Of a stretch of DNA of 64,000 nt, positions 15,257-23,698 are shown piece after piece; within the stretch, counting starts at the first letter, position 1, and each line of letters starts with the position of its first letter. The stretch is from the NCBI GenBank assembly GCA_038210495.1, contig JBBQWR010000001.1, positions 1 through 64,000 on the forward strand, written 5' to 3'. The notes under the pieces are model-generated. The model did no database searches, was not told the origin of the DNA, and saw only the letters and a list, made by a program, of their open reading frames with translations. Made by a program: the position numbers and the translations under genes. Source of the stretch: JBBQWR01 sp038210495. GTDB lineage: Bacteria; Planctomycetota; Planctomycetia; Pirellulales; DATAWG01.

Positions 15257-17068
15257 ATGGCGAAGACGGCATCCAGCAGTGGCGAACTGCTCGATATCTG
15301 GAAGCAGGAATCGGGCGAGACTCTGGTCGCCTACCGGCAAGATTTCTACCGCTGGGACTTCGGTCGATATCACCGGGTCGAGCGCGAATGGGTGCGGAAC
15401 TCGGTCTGGCGAACGATCAAGGACTACAGCAATGCACAGGGTGCCTCGATCGATCTCAGCCCCGTGATGATCGGCCAGATTGTCGATCTACTTGCCGACC
15501 AGGTTTTTATCAAGGGCGACCAGTCGCCGCCGTTCTATTTTGGCGTCGGCGATTGTTTTGTCGGCGCCGGCAAAGGCGCTGAGCACGTCGCCAATGTTCT
15601 CGTGCTGGGTAACGGCGTGTTGGATGTCGAGACGGGCGAGCTTAGCGAGCATAATCCTACGCTGTTTGTGGTCGGGGGCGCCGATTACAACTTCGACCCT
15701 CAGGCCCAATGCCCTCAGTGGCTCAAATTTTTAGATTGGTTCGCGGCCGGAGATCAAGGCGTGGTTGATCTGCTTGGTCAATACCTTGCTTGGTCGTTGT
15801 TGCCCGATCATCAACTGCAACACTTCTTGTGGTTGAGCGGTGCTGGCGACAACGGTAAGGGAGTGCTGGCGCTTGTGGTCGGGTATCTGTTCGGCGAATC
15901 GAACATCGCGAGGATTCCGATGGAGCGGTTCGGACATCGGTTCGCACTGGCCGAGATGGTCGGCAAGCGGGTCAATATCGTCGCTGACTGCGAAGAGACC
16001 GATAAAATTCAGGAAGGGCTACTCAAGCAGATTTCCGCTGGCGATCCGATTTCGGTCGAGAAGAAATTCAAAGATGTATTCGCCACGCCGATGTCGGCGA
16101 GGTTGATCTTTTTGTCGAACGCGCTTCCTCGATTTCGCGATAAATCCAACGGCATTTGGCGCCGGCTGATAATTGTCCCCTGCCGGGCAGTGGTCGCGCA
16201 GGAACAGAGGGTCATCAACTTCGAGCAAGAGCTTTATGCTGAGGCGCCGGGCATTTTGAACTGGGTGCTTGGCTTCGTGGATCGGCTCCGGAAAAACAGG
16301 CGACTGACGATCCCGCCAATCTGCCAACAGGCGTCAGGGAATCATCGAGCCGAAAGCAATCCAGTGCGGCTGTTTTGCGAACAGCAACTCGAATGCAGTG
16401 AGGCACCGACCGATTTCATCATTACTGACTCGATTTACGAGCGATTCAAAAAATGGGCAGGTGACTCTGGCTACGTCCATCCGGTTTCAAGTCCGGTGTT
16501 TTCCAAAGAACTGGTCGCATTCTTCGGCACTCACGCGATCAAACGCAGTCGGCAGTCGTGCGTGGGTGGGCGCTATTGGGCTTACGTCGGGCTTCGCTGG
16601 CGAGACGAGGGCGAAATCGCTCGGCAGGTTGAAGATGGTGTGGTTGAGATTAAGGTCTCTCCGACGCCGACGCCACAATCGCTGCTGAAACTGGAATCGC
16701 GCGAACATAAAGAACTCGCGGTGTTGCGGCAAAAGCTTGACTTTACGCAGCAAAAGCATGACACCATGCAGAAAAAACTCGCTCAGCGTGACCGCAAGAT
16801 AGAACATTATCAGGCAAGGCTGGAGTCTCAGATGCTTGGCGACCGACTGGCCCTCCGCGCGAGTTTTCTCGAATGGAACCAGGGGAAGCCTCCCTATGAA
16901 TCCAAAGATGGGGATCAGAAGACCAAGGACTTTCTCAAGCATTACAAGGGACCGCTCGACCGCGAAGACGCCGATACCGAATTGTTTAAATGGTTGTTGG
17001 AAGGTCTGGCTGACGGCGTACCTAAGGACTTAACTGGCGCTACGGCCGAAGCAACGACGGCATCATGA
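15257..17068 (+). CDS. D5/P4-type primase-helicase (superfamily 3), element B
   Basis: 603 residues from the ATG at 15257, which follows AGAGAGGGAGAG; a GTG at 15170 in frame is possible. A D5_N-like region (FLDWFAAGDQGVVDLLGQYLAWSLLPDHQLQ) precedes the SF3 ATPase: Walker A GAGDNGKG (about residues 195-202), Walker B-like VNIVADCEETD and sensor region ARLIFLSNALPRFRDKSNGIWRR. A C-terminal poxvirus D5-like segment (SIYERFKKWAGDSG) and a coiled coil (about 510-560, LRQKLDFTQQKHDTMQKKL) follow. Such proteins are the replicative helicases of phages, satellites and integrative elements. Its stop overlaps the excisionase start (ATGA). Confidence 0.9.
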   Translation: MAKTASSSGELLDIWKQESGETLVAYRQDFYRWDFGRYHRVEREWVRNSVWRTIKDYSNAQGASIDLSPVMIGQIVDLLADQVFIKGDQSPPFYFGVGDCFVGAGKGAEHVANVLVLGNGVLDVETGELSEHNPTLFVVGGADYNFDPQAQCPQWLKFLDWFAAGDQGVVDLLGQYLAWSLLPDHQLQHFLWLSGAGDNGKGVLALVVGYLFGESNIARIPMERFGHRFALAEMVGKRVNIVADCEETDKIQEGLLKQISAGDPISVEKKFKDVFATPMSARLIFLSNALPRFRDKSNGIWRRLIIVPCRAVVAQEQRVINFEQELYAEAPGILNWVLGFVDRLRKNRRLTIPPICQQASGNHRAESNPVRLFCEQQLECSEAPTDFIITDSIYERFKKWAGDSGYVHPVSSPVFSKELVAFFGTHAIKRSRQSCVGGRYWAYVGLRWRDEGEIARQVEDGVVEIKVSPTPTPQSLLKLESREHKELAVLRQKLDFTQQKHDTMQKKLAQRDRKIEHYQARLESQMLGDRLALRASFLEWNQGKPPYESKDGDQKTKDFLKHYKGPLDREDADTELFKWLLEGLADGVPKDLTGATAEATTAS

Positions 17069-17253
17069 ACGACGAACCAGAAAACGAAGAGCGTCTGCTG
17101 CGCGTGGATGAAGTAGCCCGGATGCTCGGCGTCTCCAAAAGCCAAGTCTACCGACTGCAAGACAGCGGCAGCATTCCGCGCTCGGTCAGCGTTGGGCCGA
17201 GGGCGACCCGTTGGCGCCTGAGCGATATACGGCGGTACATCGACCAGCTTTGA
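17065..17253 (+). CDS. AlpA-like excisionase / HTH protein
   Basis: 62 residues. The core LLRVDEVARMLGVSKSQVYRL is a helix-turn-helix and the wing SVSVGPRATRWRLSDIRRYID is typical of AlpA/MerR-like excisionases. The ATG overlaps the primase-helicase stop and the gene lies 121 bases before the integrase. That placement points to the recombination directionality factor that promotes excision of element B, possibly also regulating the integrase. Confidence 0.85.
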   Translation: MNDEPENEERLLRVDEVARMLGVSKSQVYRLQDSGSIPRSVSVGPRATRWRLSDIRRYIDQL

Positions 17254-17374
17254 CCGCGGTTAACCACTGGTTCGCCGCAGCAAAATTTCCCGCCGTCGCT
17301 CGGCGTTTTTTGATGGGTTTGCGGGCGCTACCGTGGCTGCCCGATTCTACAACCCGCTGTTTGGAGTTCCTGCG

Positions 17375-18475
17375 ATGCGACTGCCCTCTATTTGTCTTGT
17401 CCAGCCAACTCGATCCAAGGGCGTGAAATCGAAAGTTTGGGTGATGATGTGGCGCGACCCAGTGACCAAGAAAAAATTCAAAGAGTCCACCGGCGCCAAA
17501 AGCAAACGTGCCGCGGAAATGGTTCGGGCGAACAAGCTTGCTGAGTTCGCTAATCCGCGGCTGCCGGACCCGGCCGAACAACATCGAGATATGACATGGA
17601 AGCACTTCAAGCTTGAATTCCTGACGCGGCACGCCGGTCTGCGTTCGGACAACTCGTTGGAAGCCTACGATAGTTGCCTCCGGGTTTTCGAGCGAACGGC
17701 CGGGCCGAGACTGCTGCGAGACATTGACGCCAGGATGCTCGCGAAGTTCGTCACGAAGCGGAAGGCCGAAGGCGTTACCAACCAAACGATCGACAAGAAT
17801 CTGCGACACTTGCGGACGGCACTTCGGCTCGCCGCGGCCTGGGGCTACATCCCCGCGGCGCCGAGTTTCAAAGGAATGTTCGTCGGCAACGACGAGGGAG
17901 ACCGCCGAGTCATTCCCCAAGCCGATATTGATGCGATGATTGTGGCGATCGACGACCCGGCGGCCCCTGTCAGCGTGCATGACCGGCACTGGTGGAAGGC
18001 TTTCTTCCAAACCATGCTGTACTGCGGCGCCCGAATCGGTGAAGTGCTTGGCCTCCGCTGGCATCGGGTGGATTTTGTCGCTCAGACGATCACCGTTCAT
18101 CACTCGACCAGCAAGGGCAAGCGGACCCGCGTTTATCCCGCTGTCAACTTGCTCCCAAAACTCCAAGCTTGGCACGACTCACACGATCCGAAGCCGCTGG
18201 ACACCGAATGCGTGTTTCCGCACGATGGCGGCCGCCGGTCCTTGTACTTCGATTGGTACGCCATACAATCGCACGCAGGCATCCCCACCGACCGACGCCA
18301 CCGATTCAAAGATTGTCGCTCGACGGCCGCAACACAGCTAATCGAAGCGGGCGAGCCGACGCTGGTGGTCAAAGATTGGCTCGGTCACTCGACAGTGGCG
18401 ACGACGGAACGGTATTATGCGAAAACTGACGCCGCACGGGCGACTGCGGCCGCTCGCCGGAAGGTGGTTGGCTAG
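17375..18475 (+). CDS. Tyrosine recombinase (phage-type integrase) of element B
   Basis: 366 residues from the ATG at 17375 with GGAG eight bases upstream; a GTG at 17333 is a weaker alternative. A small N-terminal arm-binding-like region (SKVWVMMWRDPVTKKKFKEST) is followed by a SAM-like core-binding domain (WKHFKLEFLTRHAGLRSDNSL). The catalytic domain shows R210 (YCGARIGEVLGLRW), H298-x5-R304 (HRFKDCRSTAAT), H327 (DWLGHST) and tyrosine 336/337 (ERYYAK). Its stop is 90 bases from the right tRNA-Leu fragment, so it is the enzyme that integrated element B at the tRNA 3' end. Confidence 0.95.
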   Translation: MRLPSICLVQPTRSKGVKSKVWVMMWRDPVTKKKFKESTGAKSKRAAEMVRANKLAEFANPRLPDPAEQHRDMTWKHFKLEFLTRHAGLRSDNSLEAYDSCLRVFERTAGPRLLRDIDARMLAKFVTKRKAEGVTNQTIDKNLRHLRTALRLAAAWGYIPAAPSFKGMFVGNDEGDRRVIPQADIDAMIVAIDDPAAPVSVHDRHWWKAFFQTMLYCGARIGEVLGLRWHRVDFVAQTITVHHSTSKGKRTRVYPAVNLLPKLQAWHDSHDPKPLDTECVFPHDGGRRSLYFDWYAIQSHAGIPTDRRHRFKDCRSTAATQLIEAGEPTLVVKDWLGHSTVATTERYYAKTDAARATAAARRKVVG

Positions 18476-18506
18476 CCGCGGGCGGACGCAGTTTGACGCT
18501 GGCCGC

Positions 18507-18526
18507 GCTACCACAGGCGCTACCAC
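18507..18526 (+). repeat. Two GCTACCAC repeats, candidate integrase arm sites (right end)
   Basis: GCTACCAC occurs at 18507-18514 and 18519-18526, a 12-base step. These match the four copies at 5056-5097 and lie between the integrase stop and the right att core. Confidence 0.65.
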
Positions 18527-18565
18527 AGGGCTCGAAAGTGCGGGGAAAGGCGGGTCGTCAACAAT

Positions 18566-18622
18566 CTTAAAATCCCGTGAGGGTTAACCCCTCGTGCGGG
18601 TTCGATCCCCGCCTCGGCCAAT
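18566..18622 (+). repeat. 3' fragment of tRNA-Leu(UAA): right att site of element B
   Basis: Runs from the anticodon loop CTTAAAA through a variable arm (GAGGG-TTAA-CCCTC) and T arm to CTCGGCCA. The 5' half of a tRNA is absent upstream. It shares 31 bases (18592-18622) and CTTAAAATCCCGTGA with the fragment at 4858-4913, but the variable arm differs with pairing kept. Confidence 0.85.
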
Positions 18623-19056
18623 GAATCGCGACGTTGTTAATTGGGCCAAGTTGGCTCCTAACGTCCAAAGCCCGTGATGGGTTATTGGACCGACGCGGCG
18701 CGACCGTGACTGATGGCAGCCGCGATCGATCGCGGCCGCTCGGTCTCGTGGTCGTGCCATCCACAACGATCGCTGATCATCGGCCAGCGAATTCGCGACT
18801 TGGCTGATGGCGCGCGATCGACGAATTGGCAACGACATCGGTGGGAAAATCGACCGGTCAAATTGCGAGCCGCGCACGACTTAGATCTATCGACACCAAT
18901 CGGGATCGCAACGTTTTTTTTGTGCTCGGTTGGCAGGGGCTGTTGGCAAGCAGCAAGTCAGACGCCTTTTCTAGCGGCCGCCGGTTTGTTAATCTTGACC
19001 GTCCGGCCGTCTCCCAAATCGTGCGGAGACGCGGGACATGTTCGCCAATCAAAATC
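18623..19056. other. Intergenic region between att site and tRNA-Met
   Basis: No gene is supported in any frame. The stretch is rich in GATCG words and ends at the tRNA-Met promoter region. It is the first chromosomal DNA beyond element B. Confidence 0.45.
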
Positions 19057-19130
19057 GGCGGCGTAGCTCAGTTGGTTAGAGCAACGGCTTCATAAGCCGT
19101 GTGTCGGCGGTTCGAGTCCGCCCGCCGCTA
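19057..19130 (+). tRNA. tRNA-Met(CAT)
   Basis: Full cloverleaf: acceptor GGCGGCG/CGCCGCT (one G-U pair), D arm GCTC..GAGC, anticodon stem ACGGC/GCCGT around loop TTCATAA (anticodon CAT) and T arm GGCGG-TTCGAGT-CCGCC, with A as discriminator. CCA is not encoded. The D loop (AGTTGGTTA) resembles elongator tRNA-Met. A CAT anticodon could also be tRNA-Ile2 modified to lysidine, but the sequence looks more like elongator Met. A T-run (CTTTTTTTGA) follows. Confidence 0.9.
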
Positions 19131-19184
19131 CTTTTTTTGACTCGCGGCGTTTTCGAAGCCGCTAAAATCCGTCCGGCCTGAAAA

Positions 19185-20273
19185 TCAGTTTAGCGGAGCG
19201 GGAGCTCTTCGGGCGGGGCAGCGCCGGCAGGCGAGGATCGAGATCCCACAGGCCACCAGGATGAGCGACGAGGGTTCCGGAACGGCAAGATTGTATCCAA
19301 TGACGTCGAAGGCCCGGATGTCGTTCGCCGAAATCGTCAGCAGCTCGCCGGTGGCGGCCGTGGGGTCCATGATGCCCAAGCCCAGATTGACTTTCCAGTG
19401 GCTCGCTTGGCGGCCATCGCCGAAGTTGACGCCGGTCGCAAAGGTCGCGATCGAGGTCGCTCCGCCATCGATCGAAAAGTACTTGGAGCGGGAGTCCGCC
19501 GTCCAGTCGATTGCGCCACTGGCAACGCTGGTGGACGAGTACCGAAACAGATCGAGCGCGCTGACGAACGTAAATTGATCGTCGCTAAATGGCCCACTTT
19601 GCGGTGGACTGTTTCCATCCAAAATATCCACGCCGCTGATAAAGCCCAGCGCATGGCCAATTTCATGCGTGGCGGCGCCGACGAAATCGTAGTGACCAGC
19701 CATGATCCCATCGCTTGGATCAAAGTCAAATGGGAACTGGTTGCTGAAGCTGATACTGGCGTCGATCGCCGTGCTATCGGCAGGCAATAATCCGATCGCC
19801 TTGGCATTCGCGCTCGTTAAATACAGCAATTGATTGTTGGCGTTATGGTTGTTGTCGACGTAGGGCGTTGCGCTGCCCGATCCGTTGGGACTGTTGGCCG
19901 TGCGGTTGATGAGCAATTTGACGGACGAGGCGGTTTGCAGATGAATTGTCGCCGCGATGTCGTCGGGCGACGTTATATCCGCAATCAGAGCATTGCGCAC
20001 GCTGGAGTACGAATAGTTGTTTTGGGTAGAACTTGTGCTGCCGATGATGCCCGACCCGAGCGCCGTGAAACCGGCGTTGATATTGATCGAGACGTTATCC
20101 GTGAACAGGCTGCTCCAGCGGGCGCCGGCAGCAGCGAAAGCGGCATCGGCCTGGGCGTTGCCCGTCGGCGTAAAGTTGAAGACGAGAGCCGCCGGCGCCG
20201 CGCGCTCGGAGCCACCCAGGGCCAGGACGATTAGCCCGGCGCGAACCAAAAATCTCATTAGGGTCATTAGCAT
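19185..20273 (-). CDS. PEP-CTERM zinc metalloprotease-like secreted protein
   Basis: About 362 residues. A signal peptide (MRFLVRAGLIVLALGGSERAAPA) is followed by a mature domain typical of planctomycete and cyanobacterial secreted metallopeptidase-like proteins. The zinc motif ATHEIGHALGF (HExxHxxG) is preceded by DGIMAGHYDFVGA. The C-terminus VPEPSSLILVACGISILAC followed by RRCPARR is a PEP-CTERM signal. Three nearby ATGs (20273, 20267, 20261) are possible starts and no clear Shine-Dalgarno separates them. It probably acts outside the cell or at the surface on an unknown substrate. Confidence 0.8.
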   Translation of the reverse strand: MLMTLMRFLVRAGLIVLALGGSERAAPAALVFNFTPTGNAQADAAFAAAGARWSSLFTDNVSININAGFTALGSGIIGSTSSTQNNYSYSSVRNALIADITSPDDIAATIHLQTASSVKLLINRTANSPNGSGSATPYVDNNHNANNQLLYLTSANAKAIGLLPADSTAIDASISFSNQFPFDFDPSDGIMAGHYDFVGAATHEIGHALGFISGVDILDGNSPPQSGPFSDDQFTFVSALDLFRYSSTSVASGAIDWTADSRSKYFSIDGGATSIATFATGVNFGDGRQASHWKVNLGLGIMDPTAATGELLTISANDIRAFDVIGYNLAVPEPSSLILVACGISILACRRCPARRAPAPLN

Positions 20274-20565
20274 TCGTCCGTCGAGAAAGTTGCGCCCAGG
20301 TTGGGAAGTTGAACCGGGCGTCAACAGGCGTCGCATCTAGTCGAGACGAACAAAGGCGTCAGGCTGCGTTACGCACTGCGCAAAGCGGCCTGGCGCCTTC
20401 TAGCGAATCGATCCCGACACAAGGATCACTGGCATTTCCCGGAAAAGGTCTTTGAAGCGAACCGCCGCCCCGAAGCGATTCTACTCGCGGGCGAATCGGA
20501 TGCAAACATATTGTGTGCCGTGGCTGCTGTTATTTATCTCGGCTTTTGCCCGCATCAGTAGCGGC

Positions 20566-20913
20566 CTAAGAATCCTGCCCGGCGCCGCGCTGGGCGTGAT
20601 CGATAGCATCGCGGCGAATTAGTTCGGCGATCGCGATCTCCAACCGCAGGTAGCGGTTCTGGAAATGAACGAGCGCGACCATCCCTGCCAGAATGGCCAA
20701 ATAGAAGATCAGGTCGCTCCCGCGGCCGATGCCCAACCACTGGGCGACTCGAATCGAAGCATTGGGATCGGCGATAAAACCGCCGGCGGTTAGCCACGCG
20801 AGCGTCCACACCAGGGCTTGCCGCCGCGAAATCTGCCGGCAGAAGGCGCGAGCGACAATCAACGCCGCCATCGCAGCGCACAGGGGGACGAAGATTTCTT
20901 GAAACAGGTTCAT
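20566..20913 (-). CDS. DUF2304 membrane protein
   Basis: 115 residues with three hydrophobic segments (FVPLCAAMAALIVARAF, ALVWTLAWLTAGGFIA, LIFYLAILAGMVALVHF), the DUF2304 layout. Its ATG overlaps the stop of the glycosyltransferase gene (ATGA). DUF2304 proteins are regularly encoded next to polyprenyl-phosphate glycosyltransferases, so it is probably a small membrane partner of that enzyme in cell-surface glycan synthesis. Confidence 0.8.
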   Translation of the reverse strand: MNLFQEIFVPLCAAMAALIVARAFCRQISRRQALVWTLAWLTAGGFIADPNASIRVAQWLGIGRGSDLIFYLAILAGMVALVHFQNRYLRLEIAIAELIRRDAIDHAQRGAGQDS

Positions 20914-21626
20914 CGGAACAATTTCTCCATCATCAGTTTTGCGGCCAGCTTGATCGCCGCCGAATTTTTTTGCCCCTTGGCCAAACTGTCGCTAGTGTAA
21001 TTGATCCGCACGGGCACCTCGACGAATTTCAGTCCGGATGCGGCAACTTGATCGACGATCTCGCTGGCATGCTCCATTCGATTGAATGTGATTCGCAATC
21101 GCTGAGCGCCGCGGCGAGTGAACAGGCGGATGCCGTTGTGAGCGTCGGTGAGTTGCACGCCGGAAAAAATGCGCGTGAACAACACAGCTATTTTCAGCGT
21201 TAGCCGGCGAGTCCAAGGAATTCCTTCAGCGCTGCCCAAGAATCGCGAGCCGAGGGCATAGTCGGCACGAGCGGAAGTCAGCGCCGAATACATGAGCGGC
21301 AAATCGGCGGCGGCGTGCTGGCCGTCGGCATCGAAGGTGGCGATGTGCCGCGCGCCCTGAGCGAGCGCGAAGTCGATGCCGGTTTGAAGCGCGGCGCCCT
21401 GGCCGAAGTTAATCGCGTGGCGCAGCACCCACACGGCTCGGCGACCAGCTTCCGTCGCCGTGGCGTCGGTCGAGCCATCGTCGATCACGGCGATGTGGGC
21501 GCCGAGCGGAACCAAGCCGTCGAGCACGCGACCGATTCGCTGCTGCTCGTTATAGGCCGCGATCACGATCCAGAAGTCAGCCGGAAGCGGCAGGCGCTCG
21601 TCGCAATGTTTACGATCCGGTGTCAT
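20910..21626 (-). CDS. Family 2 glycosyltransferase (dolichyl-phosphate-sugar synthase-like)
   Basis: About 238 residues of GT-A fold. Signatures are WIVIAAYNEQQRIGRVLDGL (nucleotide-sugar binding), IAVIDDGSTDAT, NFGQGAALQTGIDFAL and the metal-binding FDADGQH. ALGSRFLGSAEGIP and TDAHNGIRLFTRRGA follow, as in DPM1/polyprenyl-phosphate glycosyltransferases. No C-terminal membrane domain is present, so it probably works with the overlapping DUF2304 protein. The ATG at 21626 is preferred over a GTG at 21644. Confidence 0.88.
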   Translation of the reverse strand: MTPDRKHCDERLPLPADFWIVIAAYNEQQRIGRVLDGLVPLGAHIAVIDDGSTDATATEAGRRAVWVLRHAINFGQGAALQTGIDFALAQGARHIATFDADGQHAAADLPLMYSALTSARADYALGSRFLGSAEGIPWTRRLTLKIAVLFTRIFSGVQLTDAHNGIRLFTRRGAQRLRITFNRMEHASEIVDQVAASGLKFVEVPVRINYTSDSLAKGQKNSAAIKLAAKLMMEKLFR

Positions 21627-21798
21627 AAAAAATGAGGATCGCACGAGTGCGGGGCCGAGTGGACTTGATAGGCGGGGCTAACTTTGATTTTAGTTTGCCG
21701 CTTCGCGATTCAAAAGGATCGCCGCATTCTCGGGGGCGTCAATATCCGAGTAATCGTTATAGATCGCATATTGCACCATCGCACGATGAGGCGTGCTT

Positions 21799-21819
21799 CC
21801 CCCGGCGACTCGCCGGGGG
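21799..21819. terminator. GC-rich palindrome upstream of methyltransferase
   Basis: CCCCCGGCGA (21799-21808) pairs perfectly with TCGCCGGGGG (21810-21819) across one base, flanked by GCTT and GCTAAAG. It lies between divergent genes, so it is not a simple terminator for either. It may be a repetitive extragenic palindrome. Confidence 0.45.
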
Positions 21820-21888
21820 CTAAAGTGACGATTGGGCGATGATTTTTCGCTCGCTAATAACCCGTTGTTCGCAAACGCTTTCAATTGC

Positions 21889-22641
21889 ATGGCGCAATCC
21901 ATCGAGCGGCTGTTGGCCAGCTATCCGCGCGTCCGGCACGGATTGCCGCCCGAGCTGGCGGCCATCTACCACGACACGTATCTTTCCAGCCGCGAAGGGC
22001 GGACGGTCCTGTACCGTATCACGCAAATGCTCGAAGGCTGGATGCACCGTCGCGCGCGGCGCAGCGCGGCGCCTGGGCAGCAAGTCCTCGAACTCGGCGC
22101 CGGCACGCTCAATCATCTGAGGTGGGAACCTGCGGCAGCCGTGTACGATGTCGTCGAGCCGTACAAGGCTCTGTACGAAGGAAGGCCGGAGGCAACCGGC
22201 GTGCGAAAGTTTTACGACGACCTGAGAGACGTGCCAATCGCGAACAGATACGAGCGGATCCTGTCGATCGCGACACTGGAACATGTACTCGATCTGCCGC
22301 GCCTCGTGGCCCAGGCTGCTTTGCGAATCGCGCCCGATGGAAAATTTCTCGCAGGGATTCCGTCCGAGGGAGGACTTTTGTGGGGCGCCGCATGGCGAAT
22401 GTCGGTCGGCTTGTCGTTCAGGCTGCGGACCGGCCAGAACTATGGCGACCTGATGCGGCACGAGCACGTCAGCGGGGCCAATGAGATTGTCGCCGTCGTC
22501 TCGCATTTCTTTGATCGGTGCAAGGTAGCCCGATTCCCGACGCCGCTGTTGCACGGCAGCCTGTACGCATTTCTGGAGTGCAGCGGCCCAAGGCTAGATC
22601 GCTGTGAGACGCACCTCAGCGTCAGCGAGCGGGGAGCGTAA
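21889..22641 (+). CDS. Class I SAM-dependent methyltransferase
   Basis: About 250 residues from the ATG at 21889; a TTG at 21832 would add 19 residues. The SAM-binding motif I is QVLELGAGTLNHL, with an acidic residue in VYDVVEPY at the end of strand 2, and ILSIATLEHVLDLPRLV as motif IV-like. The C-terminal half (YGDLMRHEHVSGANEIVAVVSHFF) suggests a small-molecule or glycan substrate. The last residues (SVSERGA) fall inside a dispersed repeat, so the 3' end may have been altered. The substrate is unknown; the neighbouring glycosyltransferase suggests surface polysaccharide. Confidence 0.75.
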   Translation: MAQSIERLLASYPRVRHGLPPELAAIYHDTYLSSREGRTVLYRITQMLEGWMHRRARRSAAPGQQVLELGAGTLNHLRWEPAAAVYDVVEPYKALYEGRPEATGVRKFYDDLRDVPIANRYERILSIATLEHVLDLPRLVAQAALRIAPDGKFLAGIPSEGGLLWGAAWRMSVGLSFRLRTGQNYGDLMRHEHVSGANEIVAVVSHFFDRCKVARFPTPLLHGSLYAFLECSGPRLDRCETHLSVSERGA

Positions 22642-22657
22642 GCTCCCTGTCCTGCGG
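22630..22657. repeat. Dispersed 28-bp palindromic repeat, copy 1
   Basis: Contains the palindrome GGGGAGCGTAAGCTCCC followed by TGTCCTGCGG. An exact inverted copy is at 53193-53220. It overlaps the end of the methyltransferase gene. Confidence 0.7.
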
Positions 22658-22834
22658 CTCGCCAATTCGAGCAACGCGAAGCCGCCGTCGGATTTGTTTT
22701 CGCACGATGGAACTGAGCCGCCAATGGTTGCGTTGAATTCACACACGGCCAGTTCGCCGCCCTTTTGATTTCGGCTCCGCGACCTTATATTTGGTTCGCT
22801 CCCCGAACGCTCCAGCTTCATCCAAGGTATCGAC

Positions 22835-23368
22835 ATGTCGACCGCCCGGGCCAATTTGCGACTGACCGACTACATCCGCGACGTTCCCGATTTTCCCAAA
22901 CCGGGGATTTTGTTTCGCGATATTACGCCGCTGCTCGCCTCAGCGGATGCTTTACGCGACAGCATTTTGCAATTGGCCGATCACTATCGCGACGCGGGCG
23001 TCGACGTCGTAGCGGCCGCCGAGGCGCGCGGCTTCATCTTCGCCGCTCCACTCGCGATCGAGTTGGGCGTCGGCTTTGTGCCCGTGCGCAAGCCGGGCAA
23101 GCTGCCGTTCGACAAGCACTCTTTTGACTACGACCTGGAGTACGGCGCCGATACGCTCGAAATCCATGTCGACGGGGTCTCGCCCGGCCAGAATGTGCTT
23201 CTTGTCGACGATCTCCTGGCCACCGGCGGAACGATGCAAGCCTGTTGCCGGCTGATGGAGAAGGCCGGAGCTCGCGTGGCGGGCTGCGCGTTCGTGATCG
23301 AGTTAGTAGGCTTAAACGGAGCGCCGCGACTGACGCCGCACGAGACGTTTAGCCTGATTAAATACTAG
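22835..23368 (+). CDS. apt: Adenine phosphoribosyltransferase
   Basis: 177 residues, the normal length. Converts adenine and PRPP to AMP in purine salvage. Family signatures are IRDVPDFPKPGILFRDITPLL at the N-terminus, AAEARGFIFAAPLA, VPVRKPGKLPF and the PRPP-binding loop VLLVDDLLATGGTM. The ATG at 22835 has AAGG seven bases upstream. It stands alone, with no obvious operon partner. Confidence 0.97.
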   Translation: MSTARANLRLTDYIRDVPDFPKPGILFRDITPLLASADALRDSILQLADHYRDAGVDVVAAAEARGFIFAAPLAIELGVGFVPVRKPGKLPFDKHSFDYDLEYGADTLEIHVDGVSPGQNVLLVDDLLATGGTMQACCRLMEKAGARVAGCAFVIELVGLNGAPRLTPHETFSLIKY

Positions 23369-23532
23369 TGGTCGACAAGCACGGTTCGGCACGGCCATTC
23401 CGTGGTTGTCGTCGTAGGGCGCTCCAATAAAAGCGAATCCGTTGACCGAGGGTCCGCTATCCGTTCGGTCGCTGCCGGATTTCCGCGAAAGCCGTCCAAC
23501 GCTCACACTTCAATCGGTGCGCCTCGCAAGCA

Positions 23533-23606
23533 GGGGGCAGTCCCCGGTTTTGCTCTGCGGACTCCGCAACAGGGGACGGTCCCCAGCGGTTTTGTGAGCA
23601 GTTCTT
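23533..23606. repeat. Composite intergenic repeat (GGGGNCNGTCCCC and GCGGTTTTGTGAGCAG units)
   Basis: GGGGGCAGTCCCC at 23533 and GGGGACGGTCCCC at 23572 are short palindromes, followed by GCGGTTTTGTGAGCAGTTCT at 23587. Related units recur at 24714-24840 and 40709-40747. Confidence 0.6.
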
Positions 23607-23698
23607 ATTGACAGCTAGGCGGCGTTGCGATTACAAAGCATCGTTGTTGAAAACTGAGTCTCAATTACAACAGTGTCGCCGCGAAGCATCAACTTGCC

